A stretch of DNA of 64,000 nt from Pigmentiphaga sp. NML030171 (GTDB lineage Bacteria; Pseudomonadota; Gammaproteobacteria; Burkholderiales; Burkholderiaceae_B), in contig NZ_NINX01000035.1 in NCBI RefSeq assembly GCF_002188635.1, forward strand, positions 248,001-312,000. Direction: 5' to 3'. A program made the translations under genes and the position numbers. Each line of letters begins with the position of its first letter. The first letter of the stretch is position 1. Shown one piece after another: positions 15,878-26,151 of this stretch. The notes under the pieces were generated by a model. That model was not told the DNA's origin, searched no databases, and was given only the letters and a program-made list of their open reading frames with translations.

Positions 15878-17250
15878 CCGGTCGTGACCGCGGGCGTGTC
15901 CGCGTCCTCCCGCCCCGGGCGGGCGGGACGGGCGCCGCGTCCTATGCCGTAGTAGGCCAGCCCGCAGCTTTCCACGTATTCGGGGTCGTACAGGTTGCGG
16001 CCGTCGAAGATCGCGCGGGACTTGAGCCGGCCCGCCAGCCCGCGGAAATCGGGCGACTTGAACTCGCGCCATTCGGTCACCACGGTCAGCACGTCGGCGC
16101 CTTCGCAGGCCGCCAGCGCGTTGGGGACGATGACCAGGCCGGGGTGGTCGATCGCGCGGCGCGCGTTGTCGGCGGCGACCGGATCGTACGCGCGCACGGT
16201 CGCGCCGTCGGCCAGCAGCTCGCGCACCAGCGCGAGGCTGGGCGCCTCGCGTATGTCATCGGTATTGGGCTTGAAGGCCAGGCCCCACAGCGCGACGCAG
16301 CGGCCGTGCAGCGACGGGCCCAGGTGCCGGCGTATCTTCGCCGCCATGACGCGCTTCTGTTCCTCGTTCACCCGCTGCACGCTGTCCAGCAACGGCGTCG
16401 ATTCGCCATGGTCGGCCGCCAGCCGGGCCAGCGCCTGGATGTCTTTCGGAAAGCACGATCCGCCGTAGCCCACGCCTGCGTACAGGAAGTGGTGGCCGAT
16501 GCGGGGATCGGCGCCGGCGCCGTGGCGCACCGCCTCGATGTCCGCGCCGACTTTCTCGGCGATCCTGGCCAACTCGTTCATCAGCGAGATGCGCGTGGCC
16601 AGCATGACGTTGGACGCGTATTTCGTGAATTCGGCCGAGCGCACGTCGGTGTGGATCAGCCGGTCGCGATTGCGGTTGTAGGGGGCGTACAGAGCCGCCA
16701 TCAGCCGCAGCGCGCGGGCGTCCTCGGTGCCGATCACGATCCGGTCGGGACGTTGGAAGTCGTCGACCGCGCTGCCTTCCTTCAGGAACTCCGGGTTCGA
16801 GGCGACCGAGACGCGCCACGGGGCGCCGCGCTCGCGCAGGGTTTCCTCGATCAGTGCCTGCACGCGGTGGCAGGTGCCGACGGGCACGGTCGATTTCACG
16901 ACGACGACCATGTCGCGCGGGATCGCCCGGCCCAGGGCCGCGCTGGCCTCGAGCACGTGGCCCAGGTCCGCCGAGCCGTCCTCGTCCGCCGGCGTGCCGA
17001 CCGCGATGAAGACGATCTCGGCATCGCTCAGTGCCGAGGGCAGGTCATCGGTGAAGGCCAGGCGTCCTGCCTGCGCGTTGTGCGCGGCCATCTCGGCCAG
17101 CCCGGGTTCGAAGAAGGGGATGCCCCCGCCGCGCAGCACGCGCAGGCGCTCGGTATTGCGTTCGACGCAGACGACGCGGTTGCCCACGTCGGCCAGGCAC
17201 GCACCGGTAACCAGGCCGACGTAGCCGGCCCCTATGATCGCGAGATTCAT
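15868..17250 (-). CDS. ugd: UDP-glucose 6-dehydrogenase
   Basis: This enzyme oxidises UDP-glucose to UDP-glucuronate with two NAD, feeding capsule, LPS or exopolysaccharide precursors. Over 460 residues it shows the N-terminal Rossmann motif IIGAGYVGLVTGACLA, the VGTPADEDGSADL loop, STVPVGT, ASNPEFLKEGSA, and the catalytic cysteine in GYGGSCFPKD (about residue 265), then a second nucleotide-binding domain with GLAFKPNTDDIREAPS. The ATG at 17250 is preferred because it begins the Rossmann strand; a start 10 codons upstream lies beyond a TATAAA. No glycan cluster flanks it. Confidence 0.95.
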   Translation of the reverse strand: MNLAIIGAGYVGLVTGACLADVGNRVVCVERNTERLRVLRGGGIPFFEPGLAEMAAHNAQAGRLAFTDDLPSALSDAEIVFIAVGTPADEDGSADLGHVLEASAALGRAIPRDMVVVVKSTVPVGTCHRVQALIEETLRERGAPWRVSVASNPEFLKEGSAVDDFQRPDRIVIGTEDARALRLMAALYAPYNRNRDRLIHTDVRSAEFTKYASNVMLATRISLMNELARIAEKVGADIEAVRHGAGADPRIGHHFLYAGVGYGGSCFPKDIQALARLAADHGESTPLLDSVQRVNEEQKRVMAAKIRRHLGPSLHGRCVALWGLAFKPNTDDIREAPSLALVRELLADGATVRAYDPVAADNARRAIDHPGLVIVPNALAACEGADVLTVVTEWREFKSPDFRGLAGRLKSRAIFDGRNLYDPEYVESCGLAYYGIGRGARPARPGREDADTPAVTTGYW

Positions 17251-17257
17251 GTCCCGA

Positions 17258-17263
17258 TTTATA
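17258..17263 (-). promoter_or_regulatory. -10-like TATAAA just before ugd, inside a small dyad
   Basis: On the minus strand TATAAA ends 7 bases before the ugd ATG and sits in the loop region of a short dyad (CCCGAT-TTAT-ATCGGG, 17253-17268). If used, the ugd mRNA would be almost leaderless. The dyad could bind a regulator. Confidence 0.35.
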
Positions 17264-17324
17264 TCGGGCGCGCATTGCAATCTGCTGACAAAGGCCTGTC
17301 ACGGCGGCGCAACGGAACGGTGCG

Positions 17325-18395
17325 CTAGCGGCTGCGCTGGAACCAGAGCATGGACAGCACGCAGGCCAGGGTCAGCAGGACGACCGCCGCCGCGCTCAGC
17401 AGGGCGCTGAGTTCGGTTTCCTTGCGTTCCATCGAGAACTTGGCGTTGAGATTGCGGTATACCGAACTCAGGTCGGCCTCGGAGCTGGCCAGGAAATACT
17501 CGCCTCCCGTCATCTGCGCGACCGTGCGCAGCGTGGGTTCGTCCAGTCTTGCGAAGAACGACCAGCCCTCGTCGCCGATGGGCGCGCCCTGCTGGGTGCC
17601 GAAACCCACGGTGTAGACGCGCACCCCCCGTTCGGCGGCCATGCGCGCGGCGTCCAGCGGGTCGGGGCCGGTGGTGCGCCGGCCGTCGCTGAGCAGGATG
17701 ATGGTGCCCGAGGTGTACGAGCCCGGCAGCACCGGTTGCAAGGTCTTCTGTTTTTTCTTGGCCGCCTCGGCGGCGGCCGCCTGGTCGAGCGGTACGGCGC
17801 GGCGCCCGGCGCGGACGGACGGGGTTTCGAAGATGACCGATTCCAGGTCGATGCCGTCGTCGGGGAACAGCATGGACAGGGCCAGGATCAGCCCGCTTCC
17901 GGTGGCGGTGGCGCGCTGCAGCTGGAAACGATCGATGGCTTCGATCATGTCCTGCCGGTTGTCCGTGGGCGTCTGCACGACCGCGGCGGTACCGGCGAAC
18001 GAGACGATGCCCAGCCGCACGTTGGACGGCAGCTCGGAGATGAAGCGCTTGGCCGCCATCTGCGCCGCCACCAGACGGTTGGGGGCGATGTCGGCGGCCT
18101 GCATGCTGCGCGAGACATCCACCGCCAGGACGACGGTGAGGGTGTCCGAGGGCAGGGTGACGGTCGCGGTGGGACGCGCGCACGCCAGCAGCGCCGCCGA
18201 CATCGCCAGCAGGAACAGCAGCGGCGGGATGTGGCGCCGCAGCCGCTGGCCGGGACCGATGGCGGCCTTGGCCAGGCTCAGGCTGGCATACCGGATGGCC
18301 GCCTTCTTGCGGCGGGCCAGCGCGTACAGGTAGAGGGCTACGAGCAGGGGAACGAGGAGCTGCAGCCAGAGAAGATCGGGCCAGAGAAACCGCAT
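17325..18395 (-). CDS. VWA-domain membrane protein (BatA-like)
   Basis: The 356-residue protein has two N-terminal membrane helices (about residues 8-27 and 57-74), a von Willebrand A domain with the metal-ion-dependent adhesion motif DVSRS (Asp93), and a C-terminal membrane helix (about 333-352). This is the layout of Bat/aerotolerance VWA proteins, which expose the VWA domain outside the cytoplasm and work with MoxR ATPases. Start at an ATG with AAGGAG six bases upstream. It is a paralogue of the VWA gene at 21667, but on the opposite strand, divergent from the protease-moxR-DUF58 genes. Confidence 0.87.
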   Translation of the reverse strand: MRFLWPDLLWLQLLVPLLVALYLYALARRKKAAIRYASLSLAKAAIGPGQRLRRHIPPLLFLLAMSAALLACARPTATVTLPSDTLTVVLAVDVSRSMQAADIAPNRLVAAQMAAKRFISELPSNVRLGIVSFAGTAAVVQTPTDNRQDMIEAIDRFQLQRATATGSGLILALSMLFPDDGIDLESVIFETPSVRAGRRAVPLDQAAAAEAAKKKQKTLQPVLPGSYTSGTIILLSDGRRTTGPDPLDAARMAAERGVRVYTVGFGTQQGAPIGDEGWSFFARLDEPTLRTVAQMTGGEYFLASSEADLSSVYRNLNAKFSMERKETELSALLSAAAVVLLTLACVLSMLWFQRSR

Positions 18396-18632
18396 GAGTG
18401 CTCCTTGGCGCGCGGGAGTGTGCAACGTTGTCTTTAGTATGCCCATGAACCCTTGCGGCGGTAAAGGTATCCGCCCATGGCCGTCGTTTAAGTGTTACCT
18501 TATTTTGGCCGGGCCCTCGTTCGATTGAACCGGGGGCGGTCCGGGCTGTCAGCCTTGAATACCCCAAGGGAATTCGGGCGCGCCCGGACGCGGGACCGCA
18601 TTCCGTGAAGAACGCCAAGCTGGACGGTAGTG

Positions 18633-19643
18633 ATGAAACGGGTTGCCCTATACAGCAGGACCGCCAGGCCCCCTTCGGTCGATGCCGCGCCGAAGGCCGA
18701 GGCCGATCAGGCGCGCCGGCCGGGATGGCCGGGCCGGCTCCGGAACTGGACGGCCAGGCACCGCACCGCTTTCTTCGGCCTGGCCTTGCTCGTCGTTGCG
18801 GGCGGCCTGGTTTTCGTTTTGTTGCAACCTAAACAAAGGCAGCTGACCCAGGACGACATCGATTCCGCGGTCCTGCACACCCTGCAGAACAAGACCCTGC
18901 CCTCGCGTCCGGCCAAGGCGGCCGAGGCCGTGCGCCAGTCGGTGGTGCAGATACGCGGTTACGGCGACGAGGAAGAAGCGCAGGACGGCGGCGCGAAGAA
19001 GGCCAAGCCGGCCGCGCCTCCGGGCGCCAAGCCCAAGGCGGGCGGCAAGTCCAGGGGCAAGGACAGGCAGACGGCCAGGAACGAGGAAGGCAACGCACCC
19101 AGGCATGAAGGCAGCATCGGTTCGGGCGTGGTCATCGTCGACAGCGGCGTGATCCTGACCAACTTCCACGTCATCTCGGGTTCCAGGCGCCTGAAGGTCA
19201 CCTTCTTCGACGGCTACGAGGCCGATGCCGACGTGGTCGCCATCCAGCCGGACAAGGACCTGGCCGTCATCCGCGCCAAGTCCGTGCCCGACGACCTGCC
19301 CGCCGCCACGCTGGGGTCCAGCCTGGATCTCGCGCCGGGAGACGAGGTCGTGGCGGTGGGCTTTCCGTTCGGCATCGGGCCGTCGGTGTCGTCCGGCGTG
19401 GTCTCGGGCCTGAACCGCGAATTCGTCTCGGCCGAGGGGCGGCACGTCCTGACGCGGCTGATCCAGTTCGATGCGGCGGCCAACCCGGGCAACTCCGGCG
19501 GACCGCTGGTCAACATGAACGGCGAGGTGGTCGGCATCGTCACCGCCATCCTCAACCCGACCAACGCCGGGACCTTCGTCGGCATCGGCTTCGCCACCAC
19601 GATAGAAAGCGCCGGCAGCGCGGTCGGCATGCCCCCCTTCTGA
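18633..19643 (+). CDS. Membrane-anchored trypsin-like serine protease (S1C, no PDZ)
   Basis: The 336-residue protein has a basic N-terminus, a single membrane helix (about residues 45-64), a Lys/Ala/Pro-rich linker (about 110-150) and a DegP-like catalytic domain facing the periplasm. The triad is readable: His in TNFHVISG (about 180), Asp in PDKDLAVIRA and Ser in NPGNSGGPL (about 289). It ends right after the protease fold, with no PDZ domain, unlike DegP/DegS. A GTG lies one codon upstream of the ATG. It leads into moxR, suggesting a shared envelope quality-control role. Confidence 0.88.
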   Translation: MKRVALYSRTARPPSVDAAPKAEADQARRPGWPGRLRNWTARHRTAFFGLALLVVAGGLVFVLLQPKQRQLTQDDIDSAVLHTLQNKTLPSRPAKAAEAVRQSVVQIRGYGDEEEAQDGGAKKAKPAAPPGAKPKAGGKSRGKDRQTARNEEGNAPRHEGSIGSGVVIVDSGVILTNFHVISGSRRLKVTFFDGYEADADVVAIQPDKDLAVIRAKSVPDDLPAATLGSSLDLAPGDEVVAVGFPFGIGPSVSSGVVSGLNREFVSAEGRHVLTRLIQFDAAANPGNSGGPLVNMNGEVVGIVTAILNPTNAGTFVGIGFATTIESAGSAVGMPPF

Positions 19644-19663
19644 CTCTCCACGACAGGACGCCT

Positions 19664-20654
<991 letters not shown>

Positions 20655-20680
<26 letters not shown>

Positions 20681-21650
20681 GCGGCCGGCCGAGCCGGCCA
20701 ACGACGCGGCGGTCGCGTCGGTTCCTGCCAAGGGCGAGGCCGAGGAGCTGCTGCGCCGCCTGGAGTGGACGGTCATCCGCCGCCTGGACGGCGCACTGCA
20801 GGGCGACTATCGCACCTTGTTCCGGGGCTTCGGCCTGGACCTGGCTGACCTGCGCGAATACCAGGCGGGCGACGACGTGCGCCACATCGACTGGAACGTC
20901 ACGGCGCGGCTGCAATCGCCGCACGTGCGCGAATTCCAGGAGGACCGCGAGGTATCGGCATGGTTCCTGCTGGATCTGTCGGGCTCGGTCGATTTCGGCT
21001 CGGCCGGCGTGCGCAAGCGGGCGGTGCTGACCAGCTTCGTGGCCGTGCTGGCGCGGCTGCTGACGCGTTATGGCAACCGCGTCGGCGCGGTCCTGTACGG
21101 TGGCCAGGGCGAGGGCTCGATTCCCGCACGCACCGGCCGGCGCCACGTGCTGCACGTGCTGGACCGCATCGGCGCGCTGCGGGCCGACGGCAAGTCGGGC
21201 GAGACACGGCTGGGCGACCTGCTGGAGCGTTCGCTGTCGGCCATAGGCAGGCGCTCGGTGGTGTTCGTGGTCTCGGACTTCATCAGCGCGCCGGGCTGGG
21301 AGCAGACGCTGGGCGTGCTGGCCCAGCGCCACGAGGTCGTCGCGGTGCGTCTGTACGACCCGCTGGAGCAGGCCTTGCCCGATCTGGGCCTGGTGGTGCT
21401 GCAGGATGCCGAGACCGGCGAACAGCTTTTCGTCGATACCCACGATCCCGGCTTCCGACGGCGCTTCGCCGCCGCTGCCACGGAGCGCGAGACGGCGCTG
21501 CGCAAGGCCCTGGCCGAGGCGGGCGTGGATTGCCTGGAACTGGCCACCGACGAGCGGCTGGACCGGGCACTGCTGCATTTCATGCGGCTGCGCCGCCGGC
21601 GCAGCCAGCTCGTGGGTGGACTGAACGGGCCCTGGGCCCGAGACATCTGA
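20655..21650 (+). CDS. DUF58 domain protein
   Basis: The 331-residue protein carries the DUF58 hallmark LREYQAGDDVRHIDWNVTAR (about residues 70-90), followed by a VWA-like fold starting VSAWFLLDLSGSVDFG. DUF58 proteins nearly always sit between moxR and VWA genes and are thought to be clients or adaptors of MoxR. It has no clear membrane segment. The gene overlaps moxR and is followed after 16 bases by a VWA gene, forming one transcription unit. Confidence 0.92.
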
Positions 21651-21666
21651 ACCGGGAAGCATCTGC

Positions 21667-22719
21667 ATGGAGAACCTGCCCGCCCTGACTTTCCTGTGGC
21701 CCAAGATGCTGTGGCTGCTGGTGCTGGTCCCGCCGCTGGCGTTCTGCTATTGGCGGCTGGACCGCCTGCGCCGCGGCATGGCCCTGCGCTATCCCGCACT
21801 GGACGTCGTGGGCGCCAGCGTCCGGCCGTCCCGGCTGCGGCGCGTCCTGCCGCCGCTGTTGCTGCTGCTCGGGCTGTGCTCGCTCATCGTCGCGATGGCC
21901 CGGCCGCAGGCACTGATGATGCTGCCCTCGCGGCTGGAGACCGTGGTGCTGGCCATGGACATGTCGGGCAGCATGCGGGCCGACGACATCAAGCCCACCC
22001 GCATCTTCGCGGCCCAGCGGGCGGCCAAGGAGTTCGTCGACGGCCAGCCGGCCAACGTCAGCGTGTCGGTGGTCGCGGTAGCCGGCGCGGCGGCCGTGGT
22101 GCAGTCGCCCACGCGCAAGCGCGAGGACGTGATCGCCGCCATCGAGCGCTTGGAGCCCCAGCGCGGCACCGCGCTCGGCAGCGGCCTGATCATCGCGCTG
22201 GCAACGGTGTTGCCCAATGCGGGTATCGACGTCGAGCGCTTCCTGGACGGCGGCAGCGCCCGGGGGCCGACATCGCCGGACCTGTCAGCCGCGGGGCGGG
22301 GCGACGCGGCGGTTCCGGGTTCGTACCCGTCCGGGGCCATCGTGCTGCTGTCCGACGGCCAGAACAACACCGGGCCCGATGCGCTGAAGGCGGCCGAGGT
22401 CGCCGCCGGATATGGCGTGCGGATATTCACAGTGGGCATCGGGACGCCCGAGGGCACGACGCTGTCGGCCGACGGCTGGTCCATGCGCGTGCGGCTGGAC
22501 GAGGACGTGCTGAAGAAGGTGGCCGACATGACCGGCGCGCAGTATTTCCAGGCCCAGGACGCGGGCGAGCTCAGGAAGGTATATCGCTCGCTCAGTGCGC
22601 GGCTGGCGTTCGACAAGCGCGACGTGGTCGAGGTCACGGCATTGTTCACCGCGCTGGGCGCCTTGCTGGCAGTGCTGTCGGGCCTGCTGTCGCTGTGGTG
22701 GTTCGGCCGCGTGCAATAG
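21667..22719 (+). CDS. VWA-domain membrane protein (BatA/BatB-like)
   Basis: The 350-residue protein shares the layout of the VWA gene at 17325: two N-terminal membrane helices (about 14-31 and 58-78), a VWA domain with the intact motif DMSGSM (Asp98), and a C-terminal helix (about 322-345). The metal-binding motif is complete, so divalent-metal-dependent partner binding is expected. It completes a protease-moxR-DUF58-VWA operon. Local similarity to the other VWA protein (GSYxSGxIxLLSDGxxxTGPD, VAxMTGxxYF) indicates gene duplication followed by inversion or separate orientation. Confidence 0.9.
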   Translation: MENLPALTFLWPKMLWLLVLVPPLAFCYWRLDRLRRGMALRYPALDVVGASVRPSRLRRVLPPLLLLLGLCSLIVAMARPQALMMLPSRLETVVLAMDMSGSMRADDIKPTRIFAAQRAAKEFVDGQPANVSVSVVAVAGAAAVVQSPTRKREDVIAAIERLEPQRGTALGSGLIIALATVLPNAGIDVERFLDGGSARGPTSPDLSAAGRGDAAVPGSYPSGAIVLLSDGQNNTGPDALKAAEVAAGYGVRIFTVGIGTPEGTTLSADGWSMRVRLDEDVLKKVADMTGAQYFQAQDAGELRKVYRSLSARLAFDKRDVVEVTALFTALGALLAVLSGLLSLWWFGRVQ

Positions 22720-22799
22720 GGAGGCTCGGCCGCGGTGTCATGACCATGTCATGTCCGTGTAGCAAAAAGAGGCGTTGGCCCGACCTTTCCAAGCGCCCC

Positions 22800-23723
22800 A
22801 TGAGCTACCAGCCGATTTCCGACCACCACGAAGAACTGATGCAGCGCATCCACCGCGACCTGATCGACAGCTACGACGAAGAGCTGGAGATCGAATTCGA
22901 GGACCGCGAGTGGGACGCCGACGGCCAGCCCGCCCGGGTGGAAGAGGACCGCGACGCACGCCGCCGATATTTCCGCGAACTGTTCCGGCTCCAGGCCGAA
23001 CTGGTCAAGCTGCAGGACTGGGTCGTGCACACCCGGCACAAGGTTGTCATCATTTTCGAGGGCCGCGACGCGGCGGGAAAAGGGGGCGTGATCAAGCGCA
23101 TCACCCAGCGCCTGAATCCCCGGGTGTGCCGGGTGGCCGCGCTGCCCGCGCCCAACGACCGCGAACGCACGCAGTGGTATTTCCAGCGCTACGTATCGCA
23201 CCTGCCCGCAGCGGGCGAAATCGTGCTGTTCGACCGCAGCTGGTACAACCGCGCCGGCGTCGAGCGGGTGATGGGCTTCTGCAACGACGACGAGTACGAG
23301 GAGTTCTTCCGCTCGGTGCCCGAGTTCGAGCGCATGCTGGTTCGGTCGGGCATACAGCTGGTCAAGTACTGGTTCTCGATCACCGACGACGAGCAGCACC
23401 TGCGCTTCCTGGGCCGTATCCACGATCCCCTGAAGCAGTGGAAGCTCAGCCCCATGGACCTGGAGTCCCGCCGGCGCTGGGAGGACTACACCCGGGCGAA
23501 GGAAATCATGCTCGAGCGCACGCACATCGACGAGGCGCCGTGGTGGGTGGTGCAGGCCGTGGACAAGAAGAAGGCCAGGCTCAACTGCATCGACCATTTG
23601 CTGAGCCTGGTTCCCTATCACGATATTCCCCATCCCCACATCGACCTGCCCCATCGCGTGCGCCACGAGGACTACATCCGGCGGCCGGTGCCCGACAGCA
23701 TGATGGTGCCCGAGCGCTACTGA
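22800..23723 (+). CDS. ppk2: Polyphosphate kinase 2
   Basis: PPK2 enzymes transfer phosphate between polyphosphate and nucleoside mono- or diphosphates. The 307-residue product has Walker A IFEGRDAAGKGG, Walker B LFDRSWYNRAGVE and the lid-region FLGRIHDPLKQWKLSPMD, in the order expected for a single-domain PPK2. The start is uncertain: ATG at 22800 gives a typical length, while ATGs at 22740 and 22746 are in frame and would add about 20 Cys/Lys-rich residues. No good ribosome site marks any of them. The gene is 80 bases after the VWA operon and may be read through from it. Confidence 0.92.
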   Translation: MSYQPISDHHEELMQRIHRDLIDSYDEELEIEFEDREWDADGQPARVEEDRDARRRYFRELFRLQAELVKLQDWVVHTRHKVVIIFEGRDAAGKGGVIKRITQRLNPRVCRVAALPAPNDRERTQWYFQRYVSHLPAAGEIVLFDRSWYNRAGVERVMGFCNDDEYEEFFRSVPEFERMLVRSGIQLVKYWFSITDDEQHLRFLGRIHDPLKQWKLSPMDLESRRRWEDYTRAKEIMLERTHIDEAPWWVVQAVDKKKARLNCIDHLLSLVPYHDIPHPHIDLPHRVRHEDYIRRPVPDSMMVPERY

Positions 23724-23788
23724 GCGGCGGCGCGCCGTTCGCGTTATCCTGCCCATGGCGGCCCCTCGGGGCCGATGGACGCAAGGCC

Positions 23789-24115
23789 ATGGACAAGAAC
23801 AATTTCCTGAAGATGATCGCCGCCGGCCGCGACAATGCGCTGCTGCGGTTCACGCTGGGCAATCTCTACCTGGAAGAGGACGATGCCGCCTCGGCCGCCG
23901 AACACCTGCGGCGCGCGGTCGACCTGGATGCCGGCTATGCCGCCGCGTGGAAGCAGCTCGGCAAGGCCCTGCTGGCACTGGGCCGCGAGGACGAGGCCCG
24001 CGCGGCCTGGGCCGACGGCATCGCGGCAGCCTCCGCCAAGGGCAGCGTGCAGGCGGTCAAGGAAATGCAGGTGCAGTTGCGGCGGCTGGACAAGAAGCGG
24101 CAGCAGCCCTTTTGA
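23789..24115 (+). CDS. Small TPR-repeat protein
   Basis: The 108-residue protein consists largely of tetratricopeptide helices: residues about 14-90 contain the TPR-like pattern LGNLYLEEDDAASAAEHLRR and AAWKQLGKALLALGREDEAR. There is no signal peptide or membrane segment. Such mini-TPR proteins are probably adaptors; the partner is unknown. The ATG is the first in a 65-base gap after ppk2 on the same strand. Confidence 0.82.
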   Translation: MDKNNFLKMIAAGRDNALLRFTLGNLYLEEDDAASAAEHLRRAVDLDAGYAAAWKQLGKALLALGREDEARAAWADGIAAASAKGSVQAVKEMQVQLRRLDKKRQQPF

Positions 24116-24139
24116 GGCGTCTTTCGGCAGGAAGGCGAT

Positions 24140-25066
24140 CTAGGCGGGCGCGTCGACGAGCCGCGCCAGTTGCCATAGGGACTCCGCGGTCGGCGCCATG
24201 TCCACGTGCTGCCTGTACAGGCGGATCTCGGCGGCGACATGCCACGAGGCATCGCCGGCTTCCACCAGCCGCCCTTGGGCCAGCGCCGGCGCCGCCAGGC
24301 TGCGAGGCAGCCAGGCCACGCCCCGGCCTTCCAGGGCCAGGGCTTCCAGCAGCAGCGCATGCGGCGCGGTGAATACCGGATGCAGCCGCGGGTCGCGCGC
24401 CGCGGCGCCCAGGCCGGTGCGCAGGATGCGCCCCAGGCCCGAGGCTTCGCCGTAGGCCAGCAGCGGGATGGGGGCGTCCTGGCGCAGGTCGTGGCGGGGG
24501 GAGCCCGAGGGCGTGGGGGCGCACACGGGGACCAGCGTATCGTCCGCCAGCCGCACCACGGGACAGGCGGCCTCGTCCAGCCGGCCGGGAAGCGCGGGGT
24601 GGGCGTGGCACAGCAGGAACTGGACCTTGCGCTGGAGCATCAGTTCTTCGCAGGCGGCCGTGCCGTCGGCCATCATCTCGACCGCACCCAGTTGCAGGCT
24701 GCCTTCCAGGCGCGCCAGCCACCCGGGCAGGAAGGACAGCGACAGGGCGTGCGTGACCGCGATGCGCAGGCTGGCCACGCTCTGGTCATGTGCCATGCGG
24801 GCCTTGATGCGGGCGGCCACCAGCCTGGCCAGCACGTCTTCCACCAGGGGCAGGAAGCGCCTGCCGGCGGCGGTGAGCGTGGCCGGGTGCGCGCCGCGGT
24901 CGACCAGGTCGGCGCCCACCCATTCCTCCAGCGCGCGTATGTGCCGGCTGAACGCAGGCTGCGCGATGGCGCGGGCTTCGGCCGCGCGCGAGAAGTTGCC
25001 GCTGTCGGCCAGCGCGACGAAATCTTCCAGCCATTCCAGGTCCAGGGGGCGATTGTCCGGTCCCAT
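24140..25066 (-). CDS. LysR-family transcriptional regulator
   Basis: The 308-residue LysR protein has an N-terminal winged helix (LEWLEDFVALADSGNFSRAA, recognition helix in RAIAQPAFSRHIRALEEWV) and an effector domain. It is divergent from the DapA-like/Bug/SDR genes across 94 bases and is their likely regulator. Start at ATG 25066 opens the conserved HTH; the open frame upstream would run into the divergent gene. The spacer contains TTGTATGCATTTCGAGTAT, an AT-richer stretch suited to a LysR site. Confidence 0.93.
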   Translation of the reverse strand: MGPDNRPLDLEWLEDFVALADSGNFSRAAEARAIAQPAFSRHIRALEEWVGADLVDRGAHPATLTAAGRRFLPLVEDVLARLVAARIKARMAHDQSVASLRIAVTHALSLSFLPGWLARLEGSLQLGAVEMMADGTAACEELMLQRKVQFLLCHAHPALPGRLDEAACPVVRLADDTLVPVCAPTPSGSPRHDLRQDAPIPLLAYGEASGLGRILRTGLGAAARDPRLHPVFTAPHALLLEALALEGRGVAWLPRSLAAPALAQGRLVEAGDASWHVAAEIRLYRQHVDMAPTAESLWQLARLVDAPA

Positions 25067-25160
25067 CGTGGGGTGTCGTCTCCGCGATAGTTGTATGCAT
25101 TTCGAGTATTGGACGCCGCGCGGGCGGCCGGCAATGATGGATTCTACCCACCGCAGCCTC

Positions 25161-26111
25161 ATGGAGACCCACTTGCCTGCCATCGCCAACTACCGCGGCA
25201 TCATTCCCGCGATCGCCTGCCCCTTCACCCCGGATCACCGCATCGACGAGCCCGCGCTGCGCAGGCTGGCCTCCTGGCTGGCCGGCCACGAGGGCGTCGT
25301 CGCGGTCATGACCAACGGCCATACCGGCGAGGTCTTTTCGCTGACGCCGGCGGAGCGCGCCACCGTCACCCGCATCGTCGCCGACGAACTGCGCGGCCGG
25401 CTGCCGGTGATCTCGTCCATCGTCTGCGAAGGCCTGTCGGAAGCGGCCGAACATGCGCGCGCCGCCGTCGAGGCCGGTGCGGCCGGGCTGGACGTGATGC
25501 CGCCGCATCACTGGTTGCGCTTCGGCTTCACGTCCGGCCATGCCTTGCAGTACTTCGACGCCATCCACCGCGCGGCGCCGGGCGCCGACCTGGTCTGCCA
25601 CGTGTATCCCGCCTGGACGCGCGCGGCCTACTCCTCGGCCCTGCTGGCCGACCTGGCCCGGCTGCCGTACGTGCAGGCCTTCAAGGTCGGGCAGCGCGAC
25701 ATGAACAAGTACGCGCGCGACATCCAGGCCATCCGCGACGCCGACGCCGGCAAGGCCATCCTGACCTGCCACGACGAATACCTGCTGGCGTCCATGGTGC
25801 AGGGCGTGGACGGCGCGCTGGTAGGCTTCGCCACCTTCATTCCGCAGCTGATCGGCGACTTGTGGCGGGCGGTGCAGGAAGGCGACCTCAAGCGCGCGCA
25901 GCGTATCCAGGCGCTCATCACGCCGCTCAAGGACGCCGTGTACGGCGGCGGCGAACCCACCGGCGAGGCCCATGCCCGCATGAAGGCCGGCATGTACCTG
26001 GCCGGCGTGCTGGACGAGGCCACCGTCCGTCCGCCCACCGAAGTGCCCGACGCCAGGGAAATGGCGGCATTGCGGGCAGCGGTGGAACAGGCCGGACTGC
26101 TGCGGCGCTGA
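25161..26111 (+). CDS. DapA-family (dihydrodipicolinate synthase-like) lyase
   Basis: The 316-residue TIM-barrel protein belongs to the class I aldolase/lyase family of DapA and N-acetylneuraminate lyase. The Schiff-base lysine is in QAFKVGQRDM (Lys175) and the tyrosine in CHVYPAW replaces the usual N/V-YP motif. The GHTGEVFSLTPAER segment matches the family GE/LT signature. Its place next to a Bug receptor and SDR argues for sugar-acid or keto-acid catabolism rather than lysine synthesis. Start uncertain: ATG 25161 fits the family N-terminus, ATG 25137 is possible. Confidence 0.88.
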   Translation: METHLPAIANYRGIIPAIACPFTPDHRIDEPALRRLASWLAGHEGVVAVMTNGHTGEVFSLTPAERATVTRIVADELRGRLPVISSIVCEGLSEAAEHARAAVEAGAAGLDVMPPHHWLRFGFTSGHALQYFDAIHRAAPGADLVCHVYPAWTRAAYSSALLADLARLPYVQAFKVGQRDMNKYARDIQAIRDADAGKAILTCHDEYLLASMVQGVDGALVGFATFIPQLIGDLWRAVQEGDLKRAQRIQALITPLKDAVYGGGEPTGEAHARMKAGMYLAGVLDEATVRPPTEVPDAREMAALRAAVEQAGLLRR

Positions 26112-26151
26112 CCCCGGACGCGACGCGATTCAAAACAAGACGGAGACAAAC

